Made by a program: the position numbers and the translations under genes
IMG/VR virus record: IMGVR_UViG_3300025872_000274
Location: 1-25,644 of that record
Strand: one strand, 5' to 3'
Origin: a virus
Length of the DNA stretch: 25,644 bases
The notes under the pieces: generated by a model
What the model saw: the letters and a program-made list of their open reading frames with translations, nothing else
Told to the model about the DNA's origin: nothing
The model's database searches: none
Shown: positions 8,910 through 17,153 of the stretch, in pieces
Position numbering within the stretch: position 1 is the stretch's first letter
How the letters are laid out: every line of letters starts with the position of its first letter

Positions 8910-10112
8910 ATGTTTGTAATACCCTCAGCCGATGACTTGGTAACTTATATACAAGACTTTACTGGCAGCACAGATGATGCAGAAATAAAAAGGTGCATCT
9001 TTTTAGCAGAATTGAGTATGCGTAATATTGAACTGCCTGCACTGCGATGTAATCCCTATGAAGCAGCCAATATTGGTGTTGTTAACAGCCTTGGACAAAT
9101 ACCTATTCCTGGTGACATGAATAAACCCATACTGTTTTTCAAACAGGGTATACAATATATTGTCAGTGTTGACGCCAGTGGAACAGGCGGACAATATACT
9201 ATTACACTTAATGCCACACCCAGTAGACCTATCAATCAGGGCATGTTAGTAACAGGCACAGGCATTGGCGTAGACGCAGTTGTCAGTATTGTAAATGGCA
9301 GCACGATTACACTAACAGTGGCCAACACTGGCACAGTCAGTGGCAGCATTGTGTTTACTACACCACAAGCAGCACAGGCCAGCAGTCAAACAGGACCCTG
9401 GATTGTATATGATCGCATTGGTGATAGAGACATTATTACGCAAAGCATGATTGCCCAACTTTACTTACAGCCAGTTAATGTGCCCGCAGTTATTCGCGGT
9501 AAGTTTAGTGAAGTTGGCGCTTACTATAAGTTTTTACCCTATGTGGCTGAAGGTGATTTAATCAATCTTTACTACTATAAAGCCTGGCCCTTGTTATTCA
9601 GTCCAGTGCAGGATACATTAATCAGCACTACTGGCAGCGTTAATCCCATTAGTGGCACTGGTCCCTGGCTGATAGGCATCAGTGGCATGTCAACTACAAC
9701 AGGATTGACTGTGGGTGATGAAATAACTGCTACTCCAGGCACAGGTGATTTTGGCACAGGGTATACCAGTGCTGTAGTAACACAAATCGTTAGCAGCACA
9801 GGTATAGAAGTAGAAGTCACTGGTGGCACAAGTCCCACAGGTGGCACCATAACAGATATTACTATTATCAATCAAACGGTGCAAAATAATGCTGTATTAG
9901 CAACATGGCCTGAAGGTTATGTTTATGCCACACTGCGCGAATACTATATTAAACGCCATAACAGTGATGATGCTGGTATGTATGAAGCCAAATTCCAAGC
10001 AGCATGGGATACTGTTGAAGATCAAAATAATCTGGGCAAATGGAGTGGTGGACATACAAGATTGACTTCAGTATGGCAACCCCGTCAGTATCGTCAATAT
10101 AACATCAAGTAA
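8910..10112 (+). CDS. Head-tail adaptor (neck) protein with two inserted beta domains
   Basis: 400 residues with AAAGGA at 8895-8900. The ends look like a phage adaptor: a helical start PSADDLVTYIQDFTGSTDDAE (5-25) with LAELSMRNIELPALR, and a helical end WPEGYVYATLREYYIKRH (333-350) followed by DDAGMYEAKFQAAWDTVEDQN. In relatives these flank one short beta region. Here two Gly/Thr/Val-rich beta modules are inserted, residues ~85-155 (VTGTGIGVDAVVSIVNGSTITL) and ~235-322 (a GTG...GLTVGDEITATPGTG pattern). Adaptor rings join the portal to the nozzle; the inserted modules would decorate the outer neck. The next gene follows after 9 bases. Confidence 0.72.
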   Translation: MFVIPSADDLVTYIQDFTGSTDDAEIKRCIFLAELSMRNIELPALRCNPYEAANIGVVNSLGQIPIPGDMNKPILFFKQGIQYIVSVDASGTGGQYTITLNATPSRPINQGMLVTGTGIGVDAVVSIVNGSTITLTVANTGTVSGSIVFTTPQAAQASSQTGPWIVYDRIGDRDIITQSMIAQLYLQPVNVPAVIRGKFSEVGAYYKFLPYVAEGDLINLYYYKAWPLLFSPVQDTLISTTGSVNPISGTGPWLIGISGMSTTTGLTVGDEITATPGTGDFGTGYTSAVVTQIVSSTGIEVEVTGGTSPTGGTITDITIINQTVQNNAVLATWPEGYVYATLREYYIKRHNSDDAGMYEAKFQAAWDTVEDQNNLGKWSGGHTRLTSVWQPRQYRQYNIK

Positions 10113-10121
10113 GGAGCCATA

Positions 10122-13100
10122 ATGGCAAATGTTAGTAGCAGTAATACAACCACACTTTATAGCACTACTCAAGAAGTTCCTATCACTCCAGGTGCCCCTG
10201 TCAGTGCCGGCACTGTTAATGACACTAATTTTACTACATTATATGGACAAGTAGGCTCAGCACCCAACGCACAAAATAATCAAACTGTCAATAACTTATT
10301 AGTAACTGGCAGTGCTCAAATAAATCAAAACTTAACAGTATTAGGCACAACTACTCTTAATAACACTACAATAAATGGACAAACATTTCCCCTAACTGAT
10401 GGCAGTGCCGGTGAAGTTTTACACACAGATGGCAGTGGCAACTTATACTGGGCAGTGGACGACAATGTAACTTATACTATTGATGCCAGTGCAACCACTG
10501 GTGGTGCTAACTTTAACTTACAAGGCAGTGATGCATCAACAGATACCATTAAATTTAGTGGATCAGGTGCTACCACTGTGGCACAAACAAGTGCCAATGA
10601 AATCACTATTAGCAGCACTGACAGCGATACAACTTATACTATTGATGCCAGTGCTACGGCAGGTGGTGCTAATTTTAACTTACAAGGTAGCGATGCATCA
10701 ACAGACACTATAGAATTTGTAGAAGGCACTGGTGTTACGCTAACTGTTCCCACTGGTAGTGAAATAGAAATAGCCATAGGACAGGATGTTGCCACCACTG
10801 CTGGCGTTACATTTGACAGTGCGACATTAGACAACTATTTGCAGATCAATGGTGCTACCAGTGGCTATAGCCAATTCACTGCTCCCACCACTGGCAGTAA
10901 CTTAACATATGTTTTACCCAGTGCAGCGGGTGGCGCTAATACAGTATTAACCAATGATGGCAGCGGCGTCTTAAGTTGGGCATTGCCTGGCGGAGGTGGT
11001 AGCACATTTGGCAATATTACTATAGCAGTTGCCACTGATAACACAATCTCAACTACTACTGGTGATTTAATATTAGACAGTGCTACAAATACGGTCAGTG
11101 TTGATGCTGACTTAACTACGCCACTGACAACATTTAATCTTATTGACACCACTGCTACAACTGTAAATGCGTTTGGTGCTACAACTACATTAAACTTGGG
11201 TTATGATGGTGCTGGTCCATCAATAACCAATATAAACACTGGCTTAGCAGATTCTTCACCAAGTAGTAAAACTATTAATATAGGCACAGGTAGCGCATCA
11301 GGCACTAATACAAACATTAGTATAGGATCAATATTAAGTAATAGCAGTGTTAATTTATTCGGTATAACAAGGACATATAATAATGATATAGCATCATCAT
11401 ATGCCGAGGTAAATTCGACTACTGGCGCTGTATACCCATTTAGTATTGTAAGATATGATCCAGGCACACCAACAGCAGGTGATGAAACAGGTATTAGAGT
11501 ATATAATCAAGATAGTTCAGGCAATCTTAAAGAATATGCAAATATCAATATTAGGATCGCTGATCCCACAGCGGGCACTAATGATGGAGAATTTTTAGTA
11601 AAATTACAAGATGCTGGCACTTTAAGTCAGCGATTAAAAATTACTAATGCCGGCAATATTTGGGTCTATGGTAATATTGTAAATGGACAAACAGGACAAG
11701 CAGCAATAACTTTTAGTGGACAAGATGTAATATTACCTGGTGATCTTGCTGTCAATGGCGGAGATATTACTACCAATCAAACTACCTTTAACTTATTAGA
11801 CACAACTGCTACAACAGTAAATGCATTTGGCGCGGCAACTACAATTGACATAGGTGCTGCCACAGGCACTACTACTATTAATAATGATTTGACTATAGAT
11901 GGCAGCACTACTATAAAAGGTTCTACCAGTGGTTATAGCACATTTAGTGCTCCTGCTACTGGTAGCAATTTAACTTATGTATTACCTGGTGTGGCAGGTG
12001 CAGCCAATGAAGTGCTAACCAATGATGGAAGTGGCAACTTAAGTTGGGCACTGCCTGGAGGAGGTGGTAGCACATTTGGCAATATTACTGTAGGCGTTGT
12101 AACAGACAATACAATATCAACCACCACAGGTGATTTAGTATTAGACAGTAGTAGCAATAATGTCAGTGTTGATGCTGACTTAACTACACCGCTAACTACC
12201 TTTAACTTAATCAATACAACAGCAACTACAGTAAATGCTTTTGGTGCTGCCACAACTGTCAATATTGGCAATGCCAGTGGCAATGTCGTAGTAGCAGGTG
12301 ATTTACAAGTAACGGGCAATGATATAAAGGCCAGCACTGGCAATACAAATATAACATTAACTGACAATACACTGACTACATTTGCTGGTGATATTAGAAT
12401 AAATGGCAATGACATACAAGCCAGTGATGGAAATAATAACATTACACTGACTTCAAATACATTGACTACATTTGCTGGTGATATAAAAATAACTGGCAAT
12501 GATATTCAGAATAGTGCGGGCAACGCATTAATCAGTATGCCAGCCATAGGTAATACGGTGACATTTGCTGGAGACATCAGAGTAAATGGCAACGATATTT
12601 TAGCCAGTGATGGCTTAATTAATACTACTCTAACCAGTAACACTTTAACTACTTTTGCTGGTGATATCAAAGTCACGGGCAATGACATTCAGGCCAGTGA
12701 TGGTCTCAATAACATTACAATGACCAGCAATACTTTAACCACTTTTGCAGGAGACATCAAGGTTACAGGCAACGATATACAAGACAGCACAAATACCAAT
12801 GCGGTTAGTTTGATGCCCAATGGTGTTCGCAGTCAGAGATTTGTTCGCGGTGCTATTCGTGATGCCACTGCTGATGCTGCTGGTGATATTGGTAGATTAG
12901 GTTCTTTAGCATATAGTGGTGTAAGTTTAAGCAATGACACTGGATATGATACAACATATAACGCATTTTGGTTACGCAACTATAGCGGCAGTGGTATTGC
13001 TGATCCAAGAACACTTATGCTCATGGAAGGCGCTCGTGGAACCAGTGCCAGTCCATTGGCTATTAATAATAATAACACCGTATTTCGTCTAATAGGCAGT

Positions 13101-14765
13101 GGATTTGCAGGGCCCAATGGTTTGGGCACTAATATTTGGCCCACAGACAGCACAGCACCTGGCAGTGGCGCATATTATCCTTTTGAACTACGAGCCATTG
13201 CCACAGAAAACTGGGCGGGCACCTTAAGTGCAGAAAGGTGGGGCACCAAGTTTCAAGTTCGTGCTCAACCCTCGGGTGTAGTGCCCACAGGGCCTATAAC
13301 TCTTATAGATCATAATCCAGCGGCCGGTGCCACCAGCACATATAAAAGTGATGTTTGGAATTTTTATACTGCCAGTCTTGTTGATCCACCTGCCACTCCC
13401 ACCCTTCCTCGTTTACAATTTAGTGTAGATGTCAATGGTAATATGGTATTGACCGGTGATTTACAAATCAATGGAAATGACATATCTAACAGCACAGGCA
13501 ACACTGCTATTACAATGGCTTCAGGTGCTACACCCACAGTGACATTCAGTGGTGATATTAGAATCAATGGTGCGGATATTCAGAACAGCACGGGTGATAC
13601 TACTATAACTATGTTTACTGGTGCCAACGCTACCACACAATTTGCTGGTGCCGTCAAAGTAAATGGCAATAATATCAAAGCCAGTGATGGCAGTGATAAT
13701 ATAACGCTGACCAGTGGCACATTGACCACATTTGCTGGTGATATTAAAATCACTGGCAATGACATACAGGCCAGTGACGGCAATACAAACATAACATTAA
13801 CCAGCAATACACTGACCACACTGGCAGGTGATTTGCAAATCAATGGCAATGACATTAAAAACAGCACAGGTAATACTGCTATTACAATGGCCACAGGTGC
13901 TGCACCTGATGTATCATTTGCTGGTGATATACAAATCATTGGCGACGGTATTTTGGATGGCAATGGTGATTTAATATTAGGCTTTTTATTGGGCCCACAA
14001 ACTACTGGGCGTATTGTTAAAAATAACACTGGTGCATTTTTTACCTGTGAATATTTTGACGCAGATAGTATTAGTGATGCTGCTCAGTTTGAAACTTATG
14101 TTCAGCCCACAGTGGGTTCAACATTAACCGGTTGGAATATAGGTAAGTTTAAGTTTCATGGCTATGATGGCACAAACTTCCAAGTTGGTGGGGAACTGAT
14201 CGCAAATGCCACAGAAGATTGGACTGTTACAGAACAAGGCACTGAATTAGTATTCAGTCAGCGCAAAGTAGGTGATATTACTGATTTACAAACCTTAACA
14301 CTTCGCAGTGATGTTACTACCTTACAATCAGATCAATTTGTTTTTAATGACAGTATGCTTAGCCAGTTAGTCAGTATTGACAACAGTGGCAATGTTGATA
14401 TCGCCGGCGATTTAACAGTGGGTGGTAATATTATCTATGATTATACCGCTTACGGAGATGGACGCTTATCAACTACCAGCACCAGTAATGTTGCATTGGA
14501 TAGTTGGGCCACTGCCACATATCAAAGTGCCAGTTATAGTGTTACTGTCAAAGACACAGCTACCGGTGATGTGCAGGTAACAAAGATTGATATGTTCCAC
14601 GCTGCGGGAACTGCTTATATTAATCAATACAGTAACATGACCAGTGCAGCAGATCTTGCAACATTTGACGCTTCAATCAGTGGCGCTAATGCTATATTGG
14701 GAATCACACCTGCCAGCACAAACAATACACAGTTCACATTTAGTAGAACTCTAACCAAAGTCTAA
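10122..14765 (+). CDS. Giant repetitive tail-fibre protein
   Basis: 1547 residues with AAGGAG five bases before the start. It is extremely rich in Thr, Asn, Gly, Ser and Asp, as expected for a trimeric beta-helical fibre. Layout: N-terminal connector (1-115); a duplicated YTIDASATxGGANFNLQGSD unit; two copies of a ~115-residue module (~243-357 and ~599-713); two clusters of a 30-residue repeat of the form FAGDIKITGNDIQASDG...NTLTT (~726-893 and ~1109-1282); a non-repeat domain between them (~894-1107); a folded unit (~1283-1430); and a C-terminal beta-sandwich-like domain (~1440-1547, LDSWATATYQSASYSVTVKD) common in marine phage fibres. It likely binds the host surface. Confidence 0.85.
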   Translation: MANVSSSNTTTLYSTTQEVPITPGAPVSAGTVNDTNFTTLYGQVGSAPNAQNNQTVNNLLVTGSAQINQNLTVLGTTTLNNTTINGQTFPLTDGSAGEVLHTDGSGNLYWAVDDNVTYTIDASATTGGANFNLQGSDASTDTIKFSGSGATTVAQTSANEITISSTDSDTTYTIDASATAGGANFNLQGSDASTDTIEFVEGTGVTLTVPTGSEIEIAIGQDVATTAGVTFDSATLDNYLQINGATSGYSQFTAPTTGSNLTYVLPSAAGGANTVLTNDGSGVLSWALPGGGGSTFGNITIAVATDNTISTTTGDLILDSATNTVSVDADLTTPLTTFNLIDTTATTVNAFGATTTLNLGYDGAGPSITNINTGLADSSPSSKTINIGTGSASGTNTNISIGSILSNSSVNLFGITRTYNNDIASSYAEVNSTTGAVYPFSIVRYDPGTPTAGDETGIRVYNQDSSGNLKEYANINIRIADPTAGTNDGEFLVKLQDAGTLSQRLKITNAGNIWVYGNIVNGQTGQAAITFSGQDVILPGDLAVNGGDITTNQTTFNLLDTTATTVNAFGAATTIDIGAATGTTTINNDLTIDGSTTIKGSTSGYSTFSAPATGSNLTYVLPGVAGAANEVLTNDGSGNLSWALPGGGGSTFGNITVGVVTDNTISTTTGDLVLDSSSNNVSVDADLTTPLTTFNLINTTATTVNAFGAATTVNIGNASGNVVVAGDLQVTGNDIKASTGNTNITLTDNTLTTFAGDIRINGNDIQASDGNNNITLTSNTLTTFAGDIKITGNDIQNSAGNALISMPAIGNTVTFAGDIRVNGNDILASDGLINTTLTSNTLTTFAGDIKVTGNDIQASDGLNNITMTSNTLTTFAGDIKVTGNDIQDSTNTNAVSLMPNGVRSQRFVRGAIRDATADAAGDIGRLGSLAYSGVSLSNDTGYDTTYNAFWLRNYSGSGIADPRTLMLMEGARGTSASPLAINNNNTVFRLIGSGFAGPNGLGTNIWPTDSTAPGSGAYYPFELRAIATENWAGTLSAERWGTKFQVRAQPSGVVPTGPITLIDHNPAAGATSTYKSDVWNFYTASLVDPPATPTLPRLQFSVDVNGNMVLTGDLQINGNDISNSTGNTAITMASGATPTVTFSGDIRINGADIQNSTGDTTITMFTGANATTQFAGAVKVNGNNIKASDGSDNITLTSGTLTTFAGDIKITGNDIQASDGNTNITLTSNTLTTLAGDLQINGNDIKNSTGNTAITMATGAAPDVSFAGDIQIIGDGILDGNGDLILGFLLGPQTTGRIVKNNTGAFFTCEYFDADSISDAAQFETYVQPTVGSTLTGWNIGKFKFHGYDGTNFQVGGELIANATEDWTVTEQGTELVFSQRKVGDITDLQTLTLRSDVTTLQSDQFVFNDSMLSQLVSIDNSGNVDIAGDLTVGGNIIYDYTAYGDGRLSTTSTSNVALDSWATATYQSASYSVTVKDTATGDVQVTKIDMFHAAGTAYINQYSNMTSAADLATFDASISGANAILGITPASTNNTQFTFSRTLTKV
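10470..10722 (+). repeat. Short tandem module in the fibre gene (2 copies)
   Basis: Two ~91-base units at 10470-10560 and 10632-10722, spaced by exactly 162 bases (54 codons). Both encode TYTIDASATxGGANFNLQGSD and then ASTDTIxF. The protein is nearly identical while several third codon positions differ, so the duplication is old enough to have drifted but remains under protein-level constraint. Confidence 0.9.
10851..12258 (+). repeat. Long-range duplicated fibre module (copies at 10851-11190 and 11919-12258)
   Basis: Two ~340-base copies lie exactly 1068 bases apart in the same reading frame. Each encodes TSGYSxFxAPxTGSNLTYVLP, then ALPGGGGSTFGNIT, TTTGDLxLDS, VSVDADLTTPLTTFNL and TTATTVNAFGA. 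The stretch between them encodes a distinct domain (about residues 358-598). A part of the motif TTFNLxDTTATTVNAFGA also occurs a third time just before the second copy (~11788-11840). This looks like fibre elongation by segmental duplication. Confidence 0.9.
12297..12800 (+). repeat. Fibre 90-base repeat cluster 1 (about 6 units)
   Basis: Six consecutive units of about 90 bases encode the 30-residue pattern FAGDIxxxGNDIxASDG followed by xNxITLTSNTLTT. The third unit is degenerate (ALISMPAIGNTVT) and slightly longer. The units are in frame and translated. They resemble the strand-turn repeats of phage fibre shafts, in which each repeat adds one rung to a trimeric beta structure. Confidence 0.92.
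13447..13965 (+). repeat. Fibre 90-base repeat cluster 2 (about 6 units)
   Basis: A second run of the same 30- to 32-residue repeat, with alternate units that carry ITMASGATPTVTFSGD or ITLTSNTLTTFAGD. It is separated from cluster 1 by ~640 bases of non-repeat coding sequence. The two unit types alternate, suggesting expansion by duplication of unit pairs. Two or three further units of the same kind occur in the next gene (around 15010-15160 and 15570-15680). Confidence 0.9.
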
Positions 14766-14779
14766 GGGGACAATGAACC

Positions 14780-16189
14780 ATGGCTAATAAGAATTTTGCA
14801 GTAAAGAATGGATTAGATGTTGCAGGTGATGCCACACTGACAGGTGATTTAACGGTATTGGGTGCTGACATCAAAGGACCTACGGGAACAACAGGTCTAA
14901 CACTGGATCAGTTTGGCAATGTCAATGTAGCAGGTGATTTAACAATATCTGGCAATGAATTATACAGCGGCACTGGCCGTATTGCTTATTTGGTGGGCAC
15001 AGAATTAGAACTAACTGGCAGTCTGCGTATTGATGGTAACACAATCAAAGCCAGTGATAATGCTACAAATATCACAATGACCAGCAATACTTTAACCACA
15101 TTTGCTGGAGATATTAAAGTCACAGGCAATGACATACAAAATAATCAAGGCTTGTCTAATATCACACTGGGCAGCAGTCTAACACAGCCCAGCATCACTG
15201 TGGGCACTATCACACTGAATACTGTTGATGGTTATATATCAACCACAAGTGGTAACATAGTATTAAGTCCAATTGGCACAACTACTTTATATGGTTCTTC
15301 AAGGGCTGAAATACCCAGTGGATCCAGCGCAGTCAGTCATCCTTTTTCTGCATTCAAACAAAAAGGATCAACAGCATACACTGTAGGCAGCGGTGGTGGT
15401 ATTAATTTAGGCATAACCAATACAGCAGTAGGCGATACCATTGGCACAAGATTGCAAAGTATTATGACTGATGCCACAGTGGGATCATATGATTTTGATT
15501 TTGTTGTTGCTAATATGCAAAATAGTGTTGCAGCAGCAGAAAAGTTTCGTGTTGCCAGCACGGGTGATGCTACTATACAGGGCGATGTCAGAGTAAATGG
15601 CAATGATATTCAGTGTAGCAGTGGTGCCAGCACAATAACAATGACATCAGCCAATACTGCTACAACTATTCGTGGTAATACGATTTACTTACAAGACAGC
15701 GCCAGTGCTGCTATATGCGGTAGTTATGTAAGTTATAGCAGACAATATGGTGATTTTGCTAACCTTAATACCATAGTGCCAGCAGCGGCCAATACTGCTT
15801 ATGCTTTTGCTTTACCCACAACTAACAATGCCAATGGTATTAGTATAGCCAGCACAAGTCATATTGTTTGCAGCAATCCTGGCAACTATAACTTACAATT
15901 CAGTGTTCAGTGGGAAAACACTGACAACGGCAATGATCACAACTTATATATTTGGCTGCGATACAATGGAGCAGATGTAGCCAATACTGGTGGTCGTATA
16001 ACCTGCACTAAAAATAGCAGTGGTATCGCTGCTTGGAACTATATAGCCGCAGCCGCAGCAGCCAATGATTATTTTGAACTAATGTATAGCGTTGACGACA
16101 CTGCTATACAACTGCCGTATATAGCAGCATCAAGTCCGGTGCCTGCCATACCCAGTGTTATATTGACCATGGTGCCTGTGGGTGTATAA
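14780..16189 (+). CDS. Second tail-fibre protein with jelly-roll-like tip domain
   Basis: 469 residues with AAGGGGA at 14764-14770. The start MANKNFAVKNGLDVAGDATLTGDL is the standard opening of many marine phage fibre and virion proteins. The shaft (~1-140 and ~255-300) carries the same GNDIxxxxG repeats as the larger fibre. The C-terminal ~145 residues (from GSYVSYSRQYGDF to PAIPSVILTMVPVGV) contain the YNLQFSVQWENTD, LYIWLRYNGADV, AAWNY and YFELMYSVDDTAIQL signature. This fits a C1q/TNF-like beta jelly-roll receptor-binding tip frequent in phage fibres. It probably assembles with or beside the larger fibre. The stop overlaps the next start by one base. Confidence 0.85.
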   Translation: MANKNFAVKNGLDVAGDATLTGDLTVLGADIKGPTGTTGLTLDQFGNVNVAGDLTISGNELYSGTGRIAYLVGTELELTGSLRIDGNTIKASDNATNITMTSNTLTTFAGDIKVTGNDIQNNQGLSNITLGSSLTQPSITVGTITLNTVDGYISTTSGNIVLSPIGTTTLYGSSRAEIPSGSSAVSHPFSAFKQKGSTAYTVGSGGGINLGITNTAVGDTIGTRLQSIMTDATVGSYDFDFVVANMQNSVAAAEKFRVASTGDATIQGDVRVNGNDIQCSSGASTITMTSANTATTIRGNTIYLQDSASAAICGSYVSYSRQYGDFANLNTIVPAAANTAYAFALPTTNNANGISIASTSHIVCSNPGNYNLQFSVQWENTDNGNDHNLYIWLRYNGADVANTGGRITCTKNSSGIAAWNYIAAAAAANDYFELMYSVDDTAIQLPYIAASSPVPAIPSVILTMVPVGV

Positions 16190-16458
16190 TGAGCAAAGAA
16201 AGCGAAGATTTAGGAACACATGTAAGTCTCTGTGAACAGAGATACAAAGAACTTGAACGAAGGTTAGACCATGTTGAAACCCGTTTGTCCTCGTTGGCGT
16301 CTGAAGTCGCTAATCTTAAAACACAAATGGCGCAGGGATTCAGTGAACTGCGTCTTATCATTGAGCGACAGAACAGTAGAAACACCACTCAAATCATTGC
16401 CAGCGCCGGGACCGTGGTGGTGGCCCTGGTGGGTGTCTTGATATACACGCTTAAATAG
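16189..16458 (+). CDS. XhlA-like small membrane protein (candidate holin or lysis accessory)
   Basis: 89 residues whose start overlaps the fibre stop by one base. Residues ~10-62 form a charged coiled coil (YKELERRLDHVETRLSSLAS and following). Residues ~67-88 are a single hydrophobic helix (IIASAGTVVVALVGVLIYTL) ending in Lys. A cytoplasmic coil followed by one C-terminal membrane segment is the design of the XhlA family, which works with holins in lysis. No endolysin lies beside it in this window, so a lysis role is uncertain. It could instead be a membrane-anchored structural or injection-related protein. Confidence 0.6.
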   Translation: MSKESEDLGTHVSLCEQRYKELERRLDHVETRLSSLASEVANLKTQMAQGFSELRLIIERQNSRNTTQIIASAGTVVVALVGVLIYTLK

Positions 16459-16462
16459 CGTT

Positions 16463-17032
16463 ATGAAACGAGGAGGACCCGCGGTCTGGAAGCATCGCAC
16501 GCCGCCACCCAGCAACTGGGTTTTTATTGATCCAAGAATAGCACTGGCGAGACATATTGACTGGCAAAAAACCTATGATGAAACCGAGTTTAGTTTGCCT
16601 GAACCTGATAACTTTAACTTTGCCACATTAAGCGAACGACCTTTATTCTGTGAGTCAGTAAAGAACCAAGTATGGTATCGCGATGAATATAAGTCTGGTT
16701 GGATCAGTTTATATCTTGTTATGCCACAGGAGTTGTCGGCGTTCAAGGACTGGTTAAAGCAGCAGCCCTGGCGAAGTTATTGGCGCACTGGAAAGCCACT
16801 GCCACTGAGAACACGCAGATCCATGCTGTGGAATCGCCGAACAGCCACAGAGCTTACACTGGAAGAACGCTTATACTTGTCGGGCTACTATAAGAATTTT
16901 ATCGCTAAATATTTTACAGATGGACACGCAGAGTTCGTCTACAAAAGATTGGGCGAACCAAGAGGTCGCTTGATTGACTGGGAGGAATCCCGGGATGACA
17001 CCTCAAGAGAGGAGTCATTATACGACTTTTAA
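16463..17032 (+). CDS. Unknown Trp- and Arg-rich soluble protein
   Basis: 189 residues, starting four bases after the previous stop with no clear Shine-Dalgarno site; translation probably depends on coupling. A purine run GAGGAGG lies just inside the gene (16470-16476) with no usable start behind it. The protein is basic and aromatic, with DWLKQQPWRSYWRTGKP (about 97-113) and LTLEERLYLSGYYKNFIAKYF near 130-150, and an acidic end (EESRDDTSREESLYDF). I recognise no family. It closes the fibre transcript, just before a terminator, so a fibre or lysis accessory role is possible. Confidence 0.7.
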   Translation: MKRGGPAVWKHRTPPPSNWVFIDPRIALARHIDWQKTYDETEFSLPEPDNFNFATLSERPLFCESVKNQVWYRDEYKSGWISLYLVMPQELSAFKDWLKQQPWRSYWRTGKPLPLRTRRSMLWNRRTATELTLEERLYLSGYYKNFIAKYFTDGHAEFVYKRLGEPRGRLIDWEESRDDTSREESLYDF

Positions 17033-17095
17033 GAAAGGCTTAGTTGCATTTCTTAGTAGTTTCGTATGTGAGCATCTTAACTTTTACTTTTCCGG

Positions 17096-17124
17096 GGCTG
17101 TTAGGCAATTAGCAGCCTTTTTTT
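17096..17124 (+). terminator. Intrinsic terminator closing the fibre transcript
   Basis: An 8-bp stem (GGCTGTTA with TAGCAGCC, one G-T pair) with the six-base loop GGCAAT, followed by seven T residues at 17118-17124. It lies 64 bases after the stop of the previous gene and 30 before the next start. The rest of the 121-base gap shows only the ribosome site AAAGGAG (17139-17144) of the methyltransferase. Confidence 0.92.
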
Positions 17125-17153
17125 CGTAAGTGCTACTCAAAGGAGATAACTAA

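Noticed and set aside
11975-12688. Long - strand frames opposite the fibre gene
   Set aside because: They are shadows of Thr/Asn/Gly-rich repeats, with Val/Leu/Ser/Pro bias and no ribosome sites.
12297-13965. Regular ~90-base repeats that could be mistaken for a CRISPR or satellite array
   Set aside because: They are in frame, encode a 30-residue fibre repeat, vary at third codon positions and lack unique spacers.
16470-16476. Strong Shine-Dalgarno-like GAGGAGG just inside the 16463 gene
   Set aside because: No start codon follows at a usable distance in a frame that stays open, so I kept the ATG at 16463.
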